Shown here: one piece after another, positions 9,739 through 18,841 of the stretch
How positions within the stretch are numbered: position 1 is the first letter of the stretch
Layout: every line of letters starts with the position of its first letter
NCBI RefSeq assembly: GCF_006442205.1
Contig: NZ_VFVR01000001.1
Span: 744,001 to 808,000, forward strand
Direction: 5' to 3'
Origin: Mesorhizobium sp. B2-3-12
GTDB lineage: Bacteria; Pseudomonadota; Alphaproteobacteria; Rhizobiales; Rhizobiaceae
DNA length: 64,000 nt
Program-made: the position numbers and the translations under genes
Notes under the pieces: generated by a model
The model's database searches: none
What the model was told of the DNA's origin: nothing
Seen by the model: the letters and a program-made list of their open reading frames with translations, nothing else

Positions 9739-10384
9739 GATAACTCTCCCAGGCGTCGATCGAGACGGTCAATGTCGGGTCGGCGCCCTCGCCCCAGATT
9801 TCGCTCCCGTCGAAGACCACCGTGTAGACCCATTGCGGATTTTCGCCCCGGCCATGCGCGTTGCTGTCGGGAAAGACGAAGCCGTCGCGCACCGCCTCGA
9901 TCGTGCCCTGCTTGTCGCGCGCATAACGCGGCAGCCTTGTATGGCCGGTCGGGTTGAAGTTTTTGGTCCGCACCAGATCACCGGCCTTGAAGCGCGGCGC
10001 TGTGCCGACCGGCCGGTCGCACGGACCGCCCTTGGCCAGCACTGCCGGGACATTTTCCGCTTTCAGCACCCGTTTCGGGGTCGCCGCCGGATCGATCGCC
10101 TCGCCCGCCGCGAGATCGCGCGCGCTGACGAAACCATGCCGCTCGAGCAAGGTTTCCAGCGCCCTGATCCAGATCTCATAATAACTGGAGCCGTAATAGA
10201 CGGCCGGATGCAGCGATTCCCGCGCATGCCGGCTCTCGTCGATGTTCCAGGCGCCCATGGCGCCGGAACACAGCGTCACGCCAAGCGCCCGCCGCTCCCA
10301 GGCGGCATGGAAATAGGGCTCGTCCTTCTCTGGAGCAACCGGCCCGAAACCCATCTGCCCGCCGAGATCCTGCGGTCCGTTCAT
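9725..10384 (-). CDS. nthB: Nitrile hydratase beta subunit
   Basis: The beta subunit (219 residues) pairs with alpha to form the enzyme that hydrates nitriles to amides. The N-terminus [16 protein letters not shown] is diagnostic, followed by [18 protein letters not shown]. The C-terminal barrel has [32 protein letters not shown] and [18 protein letters not shown]. The start overlaps the alpha stop as ATGA, so translation is probably coupled. Its length is normal for the cobalt type. Confidence 0.95.
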   Translation of the reverse strand: MNGPQDLGGQMGFGPVAPEKDEPYFHAAWERRALGVTLCSGAMGAWNIDESRHARESLHPAVYYGSSYYEIWIRALETLLERHGFVSARDLAAGEAIDPAATPKRVLKAENVPAVLAKGGPCDRPVGTAPRFKAGDLVRTKNFNPTGHTRLPRYARDKQGTIEAVRDGFVFPDSNAHGRGENPQWVYTVVFDGSEIWGEGADPTLTVSIDAWESYLEPA

Positions 10385-10998
10385 GCCGGCTCTCCTTCCG
10401 GCTCTTTGGCCAATGCGGTGCCGATCATCGCATCGCGGCTGACCAGTCCCGCGAGCTGCTCCTCGCTCCAGCCATCCGTGCCTTTGGGTCGCATCGGCAC
10501 CACAAGGTAGCGAAGCTCGGCCGTGGAATCCCAGACCCGGATCTTCCTATCCTTGGGCAACGTCAGCCCGAACTCCTCGAGCACGCCGCGCGGATCGATC
10601 ACCGCGCGCGACCTGTAGGGCGGCGCCTTGTACCACACCGGCGGAAGGCCAAGCACGGACCACGGATAACAGGAGCACAATGTGCAGACGACGAGGTTGT
10701 GGGTATCCCCGGTATTGAACACCGCCTGCATATGCTCGCCTTGCCGGCCGGTATAGCTCAGCGATTCGATCGCCGCCGTCGCATCGCGCTTCAGCCAGTC
10801 GGCATAGGCGGGATCGTTCCAGGCTTTCGCGACGACCCTGGCGCCGTTGCGCGGGCCGATCTTGGTCTCATAGGTATCGACTATGACGTCGATCGCCGCC
10901 GGATCGATCAGCCCCTTGCGGGTCAGGATGGTTTCCAGAGCCCGCACGCGAGCGGCAAACGGATCGAGTTCGTTGTCGTGGTCATGATCATGGGACAT
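10381..10998 (-). CDS. nthA: Nitrile hydratase alpha subunit, cobalt type
   Basis: The catalytic subunit has 205 residues. The metal-binding motif VCTLCSCY (cysteines at 105, 108 and 110) carries Thr after the first cysteine and Tyr after the last, which marks a non-corrin cobalt enzyme; iron enzymes have CSLCSCT. In the family the last two cysteines are oxidised after translation. The N-terminus [10 protein letters not shown] is His/Asp-rich and may bind metal. [10 protein letters not shown] and [12 protein letters not shown] are conserved substrate-channel segments. The gene heads a three-gene operon with nthB and the accessory gene. Confidence 0.95.
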   Translation of the reverse strand: MSHDHDHDNELDPFAARVRALETILTRKGLIDPAAIDVIVDTYETKIGPRNGARVVAKAWNDPAYADWLKRDATAAIESLSYTGRQGEHMQAVFNTGDTHNLVVCTLCSCYPWSVLGLPPVWYKAPPYRSRAVIDPRGVLEEFGLTLPKDRKIRVWDSTAELRYLVVPMRPKGTDGWSEEQLAGLVSRDAMIGTALAKEPEGEPA

Positions 10999-11074
10999 GA
11001 CGGCAAACTACGGTCCCGCCCCGCCGGCCGCAAGCGCCACGGCTTGGGCCAGCTTCTACCATACCGGTTGCTCG

Positions 11075-14000
11075 TTACTCGGCGGCCGTCTTCTGCGGCT
11101 CGCCCGGGATGTCGTCGTTGGTGCCGAACAGCGAAGGCTGATCGCCCTCTTCGACCACATGCAGCTCGGCCTTGCGCTTGGGCATGAGCCCGACCAGCCA
11201 GCCGGAGAAATTCTCCATGTAGACATAGATCACCGGCGTGACGAACAGGGTCAGCGCCTGCGAAGCCAGCAGGCCGCCGACGACGGCGACGCCCAGCGGC
11301 TGGCGCAGTTCGGCGCTGGCGCCGGTGCCGAGCGCGATCGGGAACGTGCCCATCAGTGCTGCCAGCGTCGTCATCATGATCGGCCTGAACCGCATCAGGC
11401 AGGCCTTGTGGATGGAGTCCCTGGCCGACATGCCTTCTCGTCGCAGCTCGAGTGCGACGTCGACCATCATGATGCCATTCTTCTTGACGATGCCGATCAG
11501 CATCAGGATGCCGATCACCGCGATCACGGACAGATCCATGCCGGCGAAGCGCAAGGCGACAACCGCCCCGAGCACAGCCGATGGCAGGCCGGTCAAGATG
11601 GTCAGCGGGTGAATGAAGCTCTCATAGAGGATGCCAAGCACGATATAGATGGTCAGGATCGCGCCACCGACCAGAAGACCCTGGTTGGCCAGCGAATCCT
11701 GGAAGGTCTTGGCCGTGCCGGCAAAGGAAGTCGAGATCGCCGTCGGCATGCCGATCTGCTCTTTCAGCGCATCGATGCGTTTCACACTGTCGCCCAGCGC
11801 CACGCCTTGCGGCAGATTGTAGGAGATGGTCACGGCCGGCAGCTGGCCGAGCTGATTGACGGTCAGCGCTCCGGCCGTGCGGTCGACCCGGGCGAAGGCG
11901 CCGAGCGGCACCAGGCTGCCGCTCGCCGTCCGCATCTGGATGGCGAGCATGCGCTCGGGCGACCATTCGATCTTGGGATCGAGCTCGGTGATGACCTCGT
12001 AGCTGTCGGCCGAGCCGAAGATCGTCGAGACCTGGTCGGTGCCGAACCCGCCATAAAGTGCCGAGCGCAGCGTGTCGGTGTCGATGCCGAGCTGGGCGGC
12101 CTTGTCGCGATCGACCACCAGCGACGCCTGCAGCGCATTGTTCTGCAGATCGCTGGTGACGTCGGTGAAAGTCGTATGGTCGGCCGCCATCGCGTCATTC
12201 AGTTTCTGCGCCCAAGTATCGGTCAATCCGGTATCGAGGCCCTGAACCACCAGCTGATAGGCGCTGGCCGACGAACGTGAGCCGAGCCGCAGATTCTGCA
12301 CCGGCTGCATGTAGGTCTCGATGCCCGCCACGCCGGCCAGTTGCTTGCGCAGATCCGAAAGCACCTTCTCGATATTGGGACGCTGGTCCTTGCCCTTGAG
12401 CTGGACGAAGAGCTGGCCCTGGTTGAGCGCATTGTTGCCGCTGCCCGCCGACCACGCGACATGGTCGACATAGGGCGACTTCGAGAAAACGGCCGCCACC
12501 TGCCCTTGCAGCTTCGACATGGCGTCGAACGAGATGTCCTGGCGCGCGATGGTCGTCACCGAGATCTGGCCGATATCCTCCTGCGGGAAGAAGCCCTTCG
12601 GCGAGGCCTCGATCAGCCACACCGATGCCGCAGCGGTGCCGATGAAGACCAGGAACACCAGGAAGGTGTGCCGCAGACAGAAGGTCAGGATCCGGTCGTA
12701 GCCGCGTGTGACGAGGTCGTGCTTATGGCCTGCACCGTGCGCCTCGCGGTCGGCCTTGGTCACCGACAGCAGCCGCGAGCACAGCATCGGCGTCAGTGTC
12801 AGCGACACGAACATGGAGGCCAGGATGGCGACGGTCACCACGACGGCGAACTCGTTGAAGATGCGCCCGATCACGCCGCCCATCAAAAGCACCGGGATGA
12901 ACACGGCCACCAGCGAGATGGAGATCGAGATGATGGTGAAGCCGATCTCGCGTGCGCCCTTCAGCGACGCGTCGAAGGCCGACAGCCCATCCTCCTCCAT
13001 GTGGCGGAAGATGTTTTCCAGCATCACGATGGCGTCGTCGACGACGAGGCCGACGGCGAGCGTCAGGCCCATCAGCGAAATGTTGTCGATGGAAAACCCG
13101 AACAGGAACATCGCGCCCAGCGTGGCGATCAGCGAGATCGGCACCGCCACGGCCGGAATGATCGTCGCCGTCACCCGGCGCAGGAACACGAAGATCACCA
13201 TCACCACCAGCGCGATGGTCAACAGCAGCGTGAACTGCACGTCGTCGACCGCCTGGCGGATCGAACTCGAACGGTCGTTGAGCAGCTTGATCTGGGCCGC
13301 CGCCGGCATCTGGTCCTGGAAGGACGGCAGCATCGCCTTGACCTTGTCGACGACGTCGACCGTGTTGGCGTCCGGCTGGCGCTGCACCGCCATGATGATG
13401 GCGCGGGTGCCGTCGTACCAGCTCGCCGTCGTCGTCGTCTGCACGGAATCGACGACACGGGTCACCTCGCCCAGCCGCACGGGATGACCGTTCTTGGTGG
13501 CGATGATCAGGTTGGAAAAGCCGGCGGCGTCGGTCAGCTGCGTGTTGGCGGTGATGGTCAGCTGCTGCTTGTTGTTCTGCAGCACGCCAAGCGGCGTGTT
13601 GCTGTTGGCGGACGCGACAGCCGCCTGCAGCTGGTCGATCGAGATGCCGCGCGCGGCAAGCGCGGTCGGATCGATCTGGATGCGCACCGCGTATTTCTGC
13701 TGGCCGAAGATCGACACCTGCGCGACGCCGTCGATGGTCGACAGCGACGGCGAGATGACGTTTTCGGCGAAGGCATCGAGGTCGGTCAGCGGCACCGTGT
13801 CGCTGACCAGCGACATCAAGAGGATCGGCGCGTCGGCCGGATTGACCTTGCGATAGCTCGGCGGCGCCGTCATCTGCGGCGGCAATGATTTCTGCGTGCG
13901 CGCGATCGCCGCCTGGACGTCTGCGGCGGCCGCGTCGATGTCGCGGTTGAGGACAAACTGGATGGCGATCGAGGTCTGGCCGAGCGAGTTGGTGGTCGAA

Positions 14001-14236
14001 ATGGAATCGATGCCGGCGATGGTCGCGAACTGCTTGATCAGCGGCGTCGCCACCGATGTCGCCATGGTCTCCGGCGAGGCGCCAGGCAGCGAGGCCGAGA
14101 CGTTGACGACAGGGAATTCGGCGCTGGGCAGCGCCGCCACCGGCAGGAATTTGTAAGCGAACAGTCCGCCCAGCACCAGGGCGAACGACATCAGGAGGGT
14201 GGCGACTGGTCGGCGGATACAGAATTCGGAGATCAT
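11075..14236 (-). CDS. RND efflux transporter permease (HAE1/MdtB-like)
   Basis: The inner-membrane proton-driven pump has 1053 residues, the normal RND length. It starts MISEFCIRRPVATLLMSFALVLGGLFAYKFLPVAALP and shows duplicated six-helix halves with large periplasmic loops. Conserved motifs include GLTLAVGLVVDDAIVMLENI, with the proton-relay aspartates, and ALTLFVTPVIYVYMENFSG near the end. It overlaps the adaptor gene by four bases (ATGA). No outer-membrane factor is present, so a TolC encoded elsewhere would complete the pump. Its close match to MdtB-type pumps suggests export of drugs, bile-salt-like or plant compounds. Confidence 0.95.
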   Translation of the reverse strand: MISEFCIRRPVATLLMSFALVLGGLFAYKFLPVAALPSAEFPVVNVSASLPGASPETMATSVATPLIKQFATIAGIDSISTTNSLGQTSIAIQFVLNRDIDAAAADVQAAIARTQKSLPPQMTAPPSYRKVNPADAPILLMSLVSDTVPLTDLDAFAENVISPSLSTIDGVAQVSIFGQQKYAVRIQIDPTALAARGISIDQLQAAVASANSNTPLGVLQNNKQQLTITANTQLTDAAGFSNLIIATKNGHPVRLGEVTRVVDSVQTTTTASWYDGTRAIIMAVQRQPDANTVDVVDKVKAMLPSFQDQMPAAAQIKLLNDRSSSIRQAVDDVQFTLLLTIALVVMVIFVFLRRVTATIIPAVAVPISLIATLGAMFLFGFSIDNISLMGLTLAVGLVVDDAIVMLENIFRHMEEDGLSAFDASLKGAREIGFTIISISISLVAVFIPVLLMGGVIGRIFNEFAVVVTVAILASMFVSLTLTPMLCSRLLSVTKADREAHGAGHKHDLVTRGYDRILTFCLRHTFLVFLVFIGTAAASVWLIEASPKGFFPQEDIGQISVTTIARQDISFDAMSKLQGQVAAVFSKSPYVDHVAWSAGSGNNALNQGQLFVQLKGKDQRPNIEKVLSDLRKQLAGVAGIETYMQPVQNLRLGSRSSASAYQLVVQGLDTGLTDTWAQKLNDAMAADHTTFTDVTSDLQNNALQASLVVDRDKAAQLGIDTDTLRSALYGGFGTDQVSTIFGSADSYEVITELDPKIEWSPERMLAIQMRTASGSLVPLGAFARVDRTAGALTVNQLGQLPAVTISYNLPQGVALGDSVKRIDALKEQIGMPTAISTSFAGTAKTFQDSLANQGLLVGGAILTIYIVLGILYESFIHPLTILTGLPSAVLGAVVALRFAGMDLSVIAVIGILMLIGIVKKNGIMMVDVALELRREGMSARDSIHKACLMRFRPIMMTTLAALMGTFPIALGTGASAELRQPLGVAVVGGLLASQALTLFVTPVIYVYMENFSGWLVGLMPKRKAELHVVEEGDQPSLFGTNDDIPGEPQKTAAE

Positions 14237-15483
14237 TGGGCTGCCTCGGCAACCTTGGGCGCCTCGCCGCTGGCCGTCGCCTTGCCTTCATGCACGGCGG
14301 CGCCGTCCTTCAGCCTTGTCTGGCCTTCCGTGACGACCTTCTCGCCGCTTTTCAGCCCCTGGCTGATGGCGCTGTTCTCGCCTTCGGTCAGCGCCACCTG
14401 CACCGGCCGCATCTCGACCGTGTTGTCAGGCTTGACCACATAGACGAACGGCCCCTTTTGGCTGGGCTGGACGGCGACGGTCGGGACCGATGTCATCTTC
14501 GGCATGATGCCGGCATCGAGGATGACGTTCACATACTGGCCCGGCCACAGCGAAAGATCGGCATTGGGAATGCTTGCCCGCGTGGCGATCGTGCCCGAAG
14601 CGGTGTCGACGCTGGAATCGACGAAATCGAGCGTGCCCTTGCCGATCGGCGTCGGGTCGCCATCCTTGGTCAGCGTCACCGCGTTCTGCTGCGGGTTTGC
14701 AAGCGCCTTGTGCAGCAGCGCCAGGTTGCTTTCCGGCAGGTTGAAGTTGACCTGCAGCGGGTCCATCTGGGTGATGGTCACCAGCGGCGTCGCCGTGCTG
14801 CTGTTGCCATTGCTGACGGTCACGAGGTCGCCGACGGCGACATTCACGGCACCCAGCCTGCCAGCGATCGGCGCGGTGATGGTGGCGAAGCCAAGCTGGA
14901 CATTGTCCGCGTCGATCGTTGCCTTGTCGGCATCGACGGTCGCCGCCGCCGCCTTCTGCGCGGCAACGGCCTGGTCGTAAGTCTGCTGCGTGCCGGCCTG
15001 CTTGGCGACAAGGTCCTTGGCGCGCTGGAGATCGGAATTCGAGCTGGCAAGCAGCGCCTGGTCCTTGGCGAGCGCTGCCTGGTCTTTGGCGAGTTGCGCC
15101 TTCAGCGCCCGGTCGTCGAGCGAGAACAGGAGGTCGCCCGCCTTCACCATCTGCCCGTCCTTGACGTCGATGGACACGATCTGGCTGGAAACCCGCGCGT
15201 TGATGTTGACCACGGCCGGAGAGGAGACGAAGCCGATGGCATAGCGGCGGATCGGGAAATCCGCGGTCGTCGCCGTCGCCGAGACGATCGAGGCCGAACG
15301 CGCACCATTGCCGGCCGCCTTGTTCCCCGCCGCTGGCTTGTCGGTCGCCGGCTTGTCTGTCGCGGCGACCTGCTTTGCGCCGAGGATCTGCTGAGCCTTG
15401 TTCAGCGCGTCAGGCGACAGATAGAGCCAGGCCGCGCCGACACAGGCGACCGCCAGCAATGAAAGAATGACTTTTCCACGCAT
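14233..15483 (-). CDS. RND efflux periplasmic adaptor (membrane fusion protein)
   Basis: The 416-residue adaptor begins MRGKVILSLLAVACVGAAWLYL, an N-terminal membrane anchor, followed by an Ala/Lys linker (TDKPAAGNKAAGNG). The lipoyl half-motif VSSQIVSIDVKDGQMVKAGDLLFSLD, a coiled-coil hairpin rich in Ala, Asp and Gln, and beta-barrel segments (ATPLVTITQMDPLQVNFNLPE) identify the HlyD/AcrA class. The ATG at 15483 is preceded by GGAGAGG. It is cotranscribed with the permease. An upstream TTG two codons earlier is an alternative start. Confidence 0.93.
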   Translation of the reverse strand: MRGKVILSLLAVACVGAAWLYLSPDALNKAQQILGAKQVAATDKPATDKPAAGNKAAGNGARSASIVSATATTADFPIRRYAIGFVSSPAVVNINARVSSQIVSIDVKDGQMVKAGDLLFSLDDRALKAQLAKDQAALAKDQALLASSNSDLQRAKDLVAKQAGTQQTYDQAVAAQKAAAATVDADKATIDADNVQLGFATITAPIAGRLGAVNVAVGDLVTVSNGNSSTATPLVTITQMDPLQVNFNLPESNLALLHKALANPQQNAVTLTKDGDPTPIGKGTLDFVDSSVDTASGTIATRASIPNADLSLWPGQYVNVILDAGIMPKMTSVPTVAVQPSQKGPFVYVVKPDNTVEMRPVQVALTEGENSAISQGLKSGEKVVTEGQTRLKDGAAVHEGKATASGEAPKVAEAAQ

Positions 15484-15805
15484 CGACAAAAGACCTCTCC
15501 GTCCGACACGCCATAGCCAGGTGGTCGTAATCTAGCGCAATTCACGGCTCACTGCCGCGATTTCGCCGAATAGATAGGACGCGCGTTTGTCGGAAAAGGG
15601 CCAAAACACGGCATTACGAAGATTTAATGTGCACTGCACAATAGGTAGGCAGCCGGGTCCAAAGAACACATTCGGCGAAATCACGCCTTATCGCCCGGTC
15701 TCCACCAGGCCGGCTTTGGGAGCTTTTCGCGCCGTGAGCTACGGGGCCAAGCCATCTCGTCGAAGCCAGCGGACGCTACGTTGGCCGCATCGCTTCCGTG
15801 GCGAG
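15484..15805. other. Intergenic stretch upstream of the RND operon
   Basis: This 322-nt region lies between the adaptor start and the antitoxin stop. The only feature recognised in it is the palindrome at 15628-15640. No open frame looks coding and no terminator was recognised. Confidence 0.6.
15628..15640. promoter_or_regulatory. Palindrome TGTGCA-C-TGCACA, candidate operator
   Basis: This is a perfect 6-bp inverted repeat around one central base, in an AT-richer patch about 145 bp upstream of the RND adaptor start. It looks like a transcription-factor site, but no adjacent regulator gene explains it. Confidence 0.35.
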
Positions 15806-16126
15806 TTAGCTTGCTAGGCGTGCCTCGGCATGATTGTCGGTTGGTACGGGCTCGGCCGTCAATCTGAGCCCGAGCGCCTTCATGACGCCGAGCAAGGTTG
15901 AAAGCTTGGGATCGCCCTTGTCGCTTAGAGCCTTGTACAGCGCCTCGCGCGTCACGCCGGCATCCTTGGCAATGGATGTCATGCCCCGCGCCCTGGCCAC
16001 GTTGCCGAGCGCATGGGTGATGAGGGCGGGATCGCCGTCTTCGAAGGCCGCTTCGATATAGGCAAGGATTGCCTCCTCGCTATCGAGGAATTCTGAAGCA
16101 TCCCATTTGGTGGTTTCGATGGTCAT
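15806..16126 (-). CDS. higA: HigA-like antitoxin (XRE helix-turn-helix)
   Basis: The 106-residue protein belongs to the probable addiction-module antidote family. Its N-terminal region, TKWDASEFLDSEEAILAYIEAAFEDGDP, is followed by a helix-turn-helix (GNVARARGMTSIAKDAGVTREALYKALS) and LSTLLGVMKALGLRL. It should bind and neutralise a RelE/ParE-fold toxin and repress the operon. Its ATG overlaps the toxin stop (AAATGA), giving the toxin-first order typical of HigBA. The antitoxin frame is intact although the toxin frame is broken. Confidence 0.88.
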   Translation of the reverse strand: MTIETTKWDASEFLDSEEAILAYIEAAFEDGDPALITHALGNVARARGMTSIAKDAGVTREALYKALSDKGDPKLSTLLGVMKALGLRLTAEPVPTDNHAEARLAS

Positions 16127-16414
16127 TTGACCTCCTTCGCCATGCCGATGGCTTTCTTGATGTCGGCCTTTTGTGATGACTTGTCGCCGCCGCAGAGCAG
16201 GATGATGATCGTATTGCCCGCCTTGACGAAATAGATGCGATAGCCAGGCCCATGGTCGACCCGCAATTCGCCGATACCATCGAAAAACTTGGCATCGCCA
16301 AGATTGCCAAGCTCGACGCGATCGATCCGAATTTGAATGCGAGCCTTCGCGCGGACATCCTTGAGGGACTTGAACCAGCCGACGAATTCAGCTGTTTTTC
16401 CGGACTTCGATCAT
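16123..16414 (-). pseudogene. higB: HigB/RelE-type toxin gene, frameshifted
   Basis: The frame from ATG 16414 reads M-I-E-V-R-K-N-S and stops. Removing one base from the A5 run (five T on the plus strand, 16395-16399) restores about 96 residues: MIEVRKTAEFVGWFKSLKDV, then IQIRIDRVELGNLGDAKFFDGIGELRVDHGPGYRIYF, then IIILLCGGDKSSQKADIKKA. That is a complete addiction-module killer protein of the RelE/ParE superfamily. The region is 292 nt, one more than a multiple of three. The downstream frame has no early start codon; the first is a TTG midway. It is either a real inactivating frameshift or a homopolymer sequencing error. Confidence 0.85.
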
Positions 16415-16516
16415 CGATCGTTTGTAATCCACAGTTCACAAATAGTCAAACAGATGTGAACTGGAATTCACAGAATGTCCCCGCCCTGCACGTACCGCGC
16501 TTTGAAGCGCTTTCAC

Positions 16517-17113
16517 TTACCGAAGCATCGGCCAAAGCGTCGCCGCCAGCAGCGCACCCATGGCAATGTTGAACCATTTCAGCCGCACCGGGTCCGACAG
16601 GAAACCGCGAAGCGCCGTGCCGAACCCTGCCCACACCGAAACGCTTGGCAGGTTGACGATGGTGAAAGCCACGCCGATCAGAATGACGGACAGGAATGGC
16701 CGCTCCGGATTGGTGTAGACGGCCATCGCGGTGATGGCCATCACCCAGGCCTTGGGATTGACCCATTGGAAGGCCGCCGCATCGATGAAGCGCATCGGCC
16801 GCGCATTCGTCTCACCCTTGCCGCTGAGCGAGCGCGACATGGCGATCTTCCAGGCCAAGTAGAGCAGATAGATGGCACCGGCGATCTTCAGCCCGGTGTG
16901 CAATGCCGGGAATGCGGTCAGCACCGCGCCAAGCCCGAAGCCGACAGCGAGCAACAGGACGAGAAAACCAATGCTGATGCCCAGCATGTGCGGTATCGTC
17001 CTGGCGATGCCGAAATTCACGCCGGAAGCCAGCAGCATAAGGTTGTTCGGCCCCGGCGTGATCGAGGTCACGAAGGCGTAGACGAGCAGAGCAAGGAATG
17101 CGTCGAGTGACAT
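16517..17113 (-). CDS. LysE-family amino-acid exporter
   Basis: The 198-residue protein has six hydrophobic segments and the LysE/RhtB signature FVTSITPGPNNLMLLASGVNFG near residues 15-36. Members export amino acids such as lysine, threonine or homoserine lactones. Conserved QWVNPKAWVMAI follows about residue 116. The gene stands alone between the toxin-antitoxin remnant and the desaturase. The substrate cannot be assigned from sequence. Confidence 0.9.
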   Translation of the reverse strand: MSLDAFLALLVYAFVTSITPGPNNLMLLASGVNFGIARTIPHMLGISIGFLVLLLAVGFGLGAVLTAFPALHTGLKIAGAIYLLYLAWKIAMSRSLSGKGETNARPMRFIDAAAFQWVNPKAWVMAITAMAVYTNPERPFLSVILIGVAFTIVNLPSVSVWAGFGTALRGFLSDPVRLKWFNIAMGALLAATLWPMLR

Positions 17114-17234
17114 CGGGCCTACACAAGGTCAGCAATCCTGACTTAAATAGCTGGCATGCCGGACGCAATCCTAATCCTTTGGTCCAGCCGCCGGCCGCAT
17201 GATCGTAACTTCGCTCCACCGAAACGGCATGCCT

Positions 17235-18194
17235 TCATCCGCCGTGAGGCTGCGCCGACAGCCGCGTGTCTGCGGAGGGCATAGTCTGTCCCTCGCCGCG
17301 CAGGCGCCGCAACCCCTTCCGCCGTGGCGTATTCTCCGGAAGTTTTACGCCATGGGCAAGGCCGAGGCTGGCAAGAACCCGGATGAAGATCCAGCCCAGA
17401 TCAATCTGTCCCCGCTCCAGGCCGAGCTTCGCGGATTCGGGAAATGCGTGATGATTGCCGTGAAAACTCTCGCCGAAGGTGACCAGTCCGAAACGTGGCA
17501 GATTATAGCCCTGCACCGCCACGCCATCGACGCACCATCCCTGGTCCCCGCCCCGATGCGCGAAATGGCCGACCAGCCAATGTCCGGTAAGGGATACCGA
17601 AACACGCACCGCGATGCCCCAGACCACCCAGCTCCAGCCGCCGATGACCAGGAACAGAATGGACCATGGCAGCTGCTGCAGCATCCACGTGCGCTCGAGG
17701 AATTTGTAGAAGCGGTCATTCCGGATCGACGGCTCGATGACGAAATCGGGCGGATTGCGCAAGGCGACCGCGCAGTGCATCTGCCAGAACGCATCGATGA
17801 AGAAGGGCCGGCGATGAGCGTGCAGGTCGTGGCAGGCAGCCTGTCGCTGTGCCCAGTCTCTGATGTCATGCGCATGGATCATGCCGAAAGGGCCGGCCAT
17901 GCCGACGAGCACGCCGAGATAGACCAGCGCATGCTCGATCCAGATATGGACCTTGAAAGAGCGATGGATGAGCAGACGGTGCATGCCGACCGAATGCCCG
18001 GCGCAGATCGTCACCGCGCTCGTCACGACGAACAGCAGAAACGCGCTCCAGCTGAAGGTCAGCGGGCCGAACACGATCGCGACAAGCGTCATCGCGCCGA
18101 CCCAGATCGACTTGGCCGGCATCCAGACAACGCTGCCGTCCCGCGCGTCGCTGTCCTGCCGGGAAATCATCCTGCCCGTGGAAATGGTCTTCAT
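17235..18194 (-). CDS. Membrane acyl-CoA/acyl-lipid fatty acid desaturase
   Basis: The 319-residue integral-membrane di-iron protein starts at MKTISTGRMISRQ behind GAGGAGG. It has hydrophobic pairs and histidine boxes: HRLLIH near residue 70, HDLHAHRRP near 120 and HGNHHAFP near 245. The arrangement matches delta-9-type desaturases, which insert a double bond into acyl chains to tune membrane fluidity. The gene is divergent from an ArsR-type regulator, and two TTAG-N8-CTAA motifs lie between them. The regiochemistry is inferred from the family. Confidence 0.85.
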   Translation of the reverse strand: MKTISTGRMISRQDSDARDGSVVWMPAKSIWVGAMTLVAIVFGPLTFSWSAFLLFVVTSAVTICAGHSVGMHRLLIHRSFKVHIWIEHALVYLGVLVGMAGPFGMIHAHDIRDWAQRQAACHDLHAHRRPFFIDAFWQMHCAVALRNPPDFVIEPSIRNDRFYKFLERTWMLQQLPWSILFLVIGGWSWVVWGIAVRVSVSLTGHWLVGHFAHRGGDQGWCVDGVAVQGYNLPRFGLVTFGESFHGNHHAFPESAKLGLERGQIDLGWIFIRVLASLGLAHGVKLPENTPRRKGLRRLRGEGQTMPSADTRLSAQPHGG

Positions 18195-18261
18195 CGGGAT
18201 CCCCTCCTCGCGTGAACATTTTCCGAACCACAGCCTTGCCTTTTGGCGCCTCGGCCAGTAT

Positions 18262-18277
18262 TTAGGCAATAAGCTAA
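18262..18277. promoter_or_regulatory. ArsR-type operator copy A (TTAG-N8-CTAA)
   Basis: TTAG-GCAATAAG-CTAA lies in the divergent promoter region, next to the desaturase start. Six of the eight spacer bases (GCAATA) are shared with copy B, and the copies' centres are 41 bp apart, about four helical turns. Confidence 0.55.
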
Positions 18278-18297
18278 TCATCTATTATGCCGGATTA

Positions 18298-18323
18298 GGC
18301 ATTTAGGCAATAGTCTAAATGCC
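18298..18323. promoter_or_regulatory. ArsR-type operator copy B (9-bp inverted repeat)
   Basis: GGCATTTAG and CTAAATGCC form a perfect 9-bp inverted repeat with an 8-nt spacer. It contains the same TTAG-N8-CTAA core as copy A and lies about 60 bp upstream of the regulator start at 18381. The best candidate binder is the adjacent ArsR-family protein. Confidence 0.6.
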
Positions 18324-18380
18324 GGTCGGGAAAATACCGGCAGGCATCTCGAAGACGCCTGCGATTACGAGGTACCCACA

Positions 18381-18776
18381 GTGGTCGAAAAAGCGGAACA
18401 GACAGCGGAGGGCGGAGCCGAGATCGGCGCCAGCGGAGCGATCCAGCGCGTGTTCGAAGCGCTGTCGTCGGCGCCCCGGCGCCGGATCCTCGCTTATCTC
18501 GCCCATTCCTCGCTGACCGCCGGCGAGATCGCCGCCCGCTTCGACATGTCGAAGCCGTCGATCTCGCAGCATCTGAACATTCTGGAAACGGCCGGCCTCA
18601 TCGCCAGGGAGCGGCAGGGACAGTTCATCCACTACTCGCTGGTCGAGAACAATCTGGTCAACACCTTGAACGGCTTCGTTCAGGATGTCTGCCCGGTATC
18701 GCGTCCGCTCAAACGGGAGAGCAAGGAACTGGCGAACGGTAAGGCCGATGCTAGGCCAGCAAAATCTGGCGGCTAG
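18381..18776 (+). CDS. ArsR-family winged-helix repressor
   Basis: The 131-residue protein starts at a GTG at 18381. The winged helix is canonical: RVFEALSSAPRRRILAYLAHSSLTAGEIAARFDMSKPSISQHLNILETAGLIARERQGQFIHYSL. No metal-binding CxC motif is present, so it is nearer the SdpR-like non-metal branch. It is divergent from the desaturase and probably controls both that gene and itself through the two motifs at 18262-18323. The tail after residue 110 is basic and low-complexity. Confidence 0.88.
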   Translation: MVEKAEQTAEGGAEIGASGAIQRVFEALSSAPRRRILAYLAHSSLTAGEIAARFDMSKPSISQHLNILETAGLIARERQGQFIHYSLVENNLVNTLNGFVQDVCPVSRPLKRESKELANGKADARPAKSGG

Positions 18777-18841
18777 TTCACGCGTCTTTAGATTGGGCCA
18801 CTTGCCGTTGAAGTTCTTGGCGTTTCCGCCGATAAGGGGCC

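Noticed and set aside
16080-16439. A 119-codon minus-strand frame over the toxin region
   Set aside because: It is a Ser/Arg-rich shadow in the wrong phase. The toxin protein appears only when the A5 frameshift is corrected.
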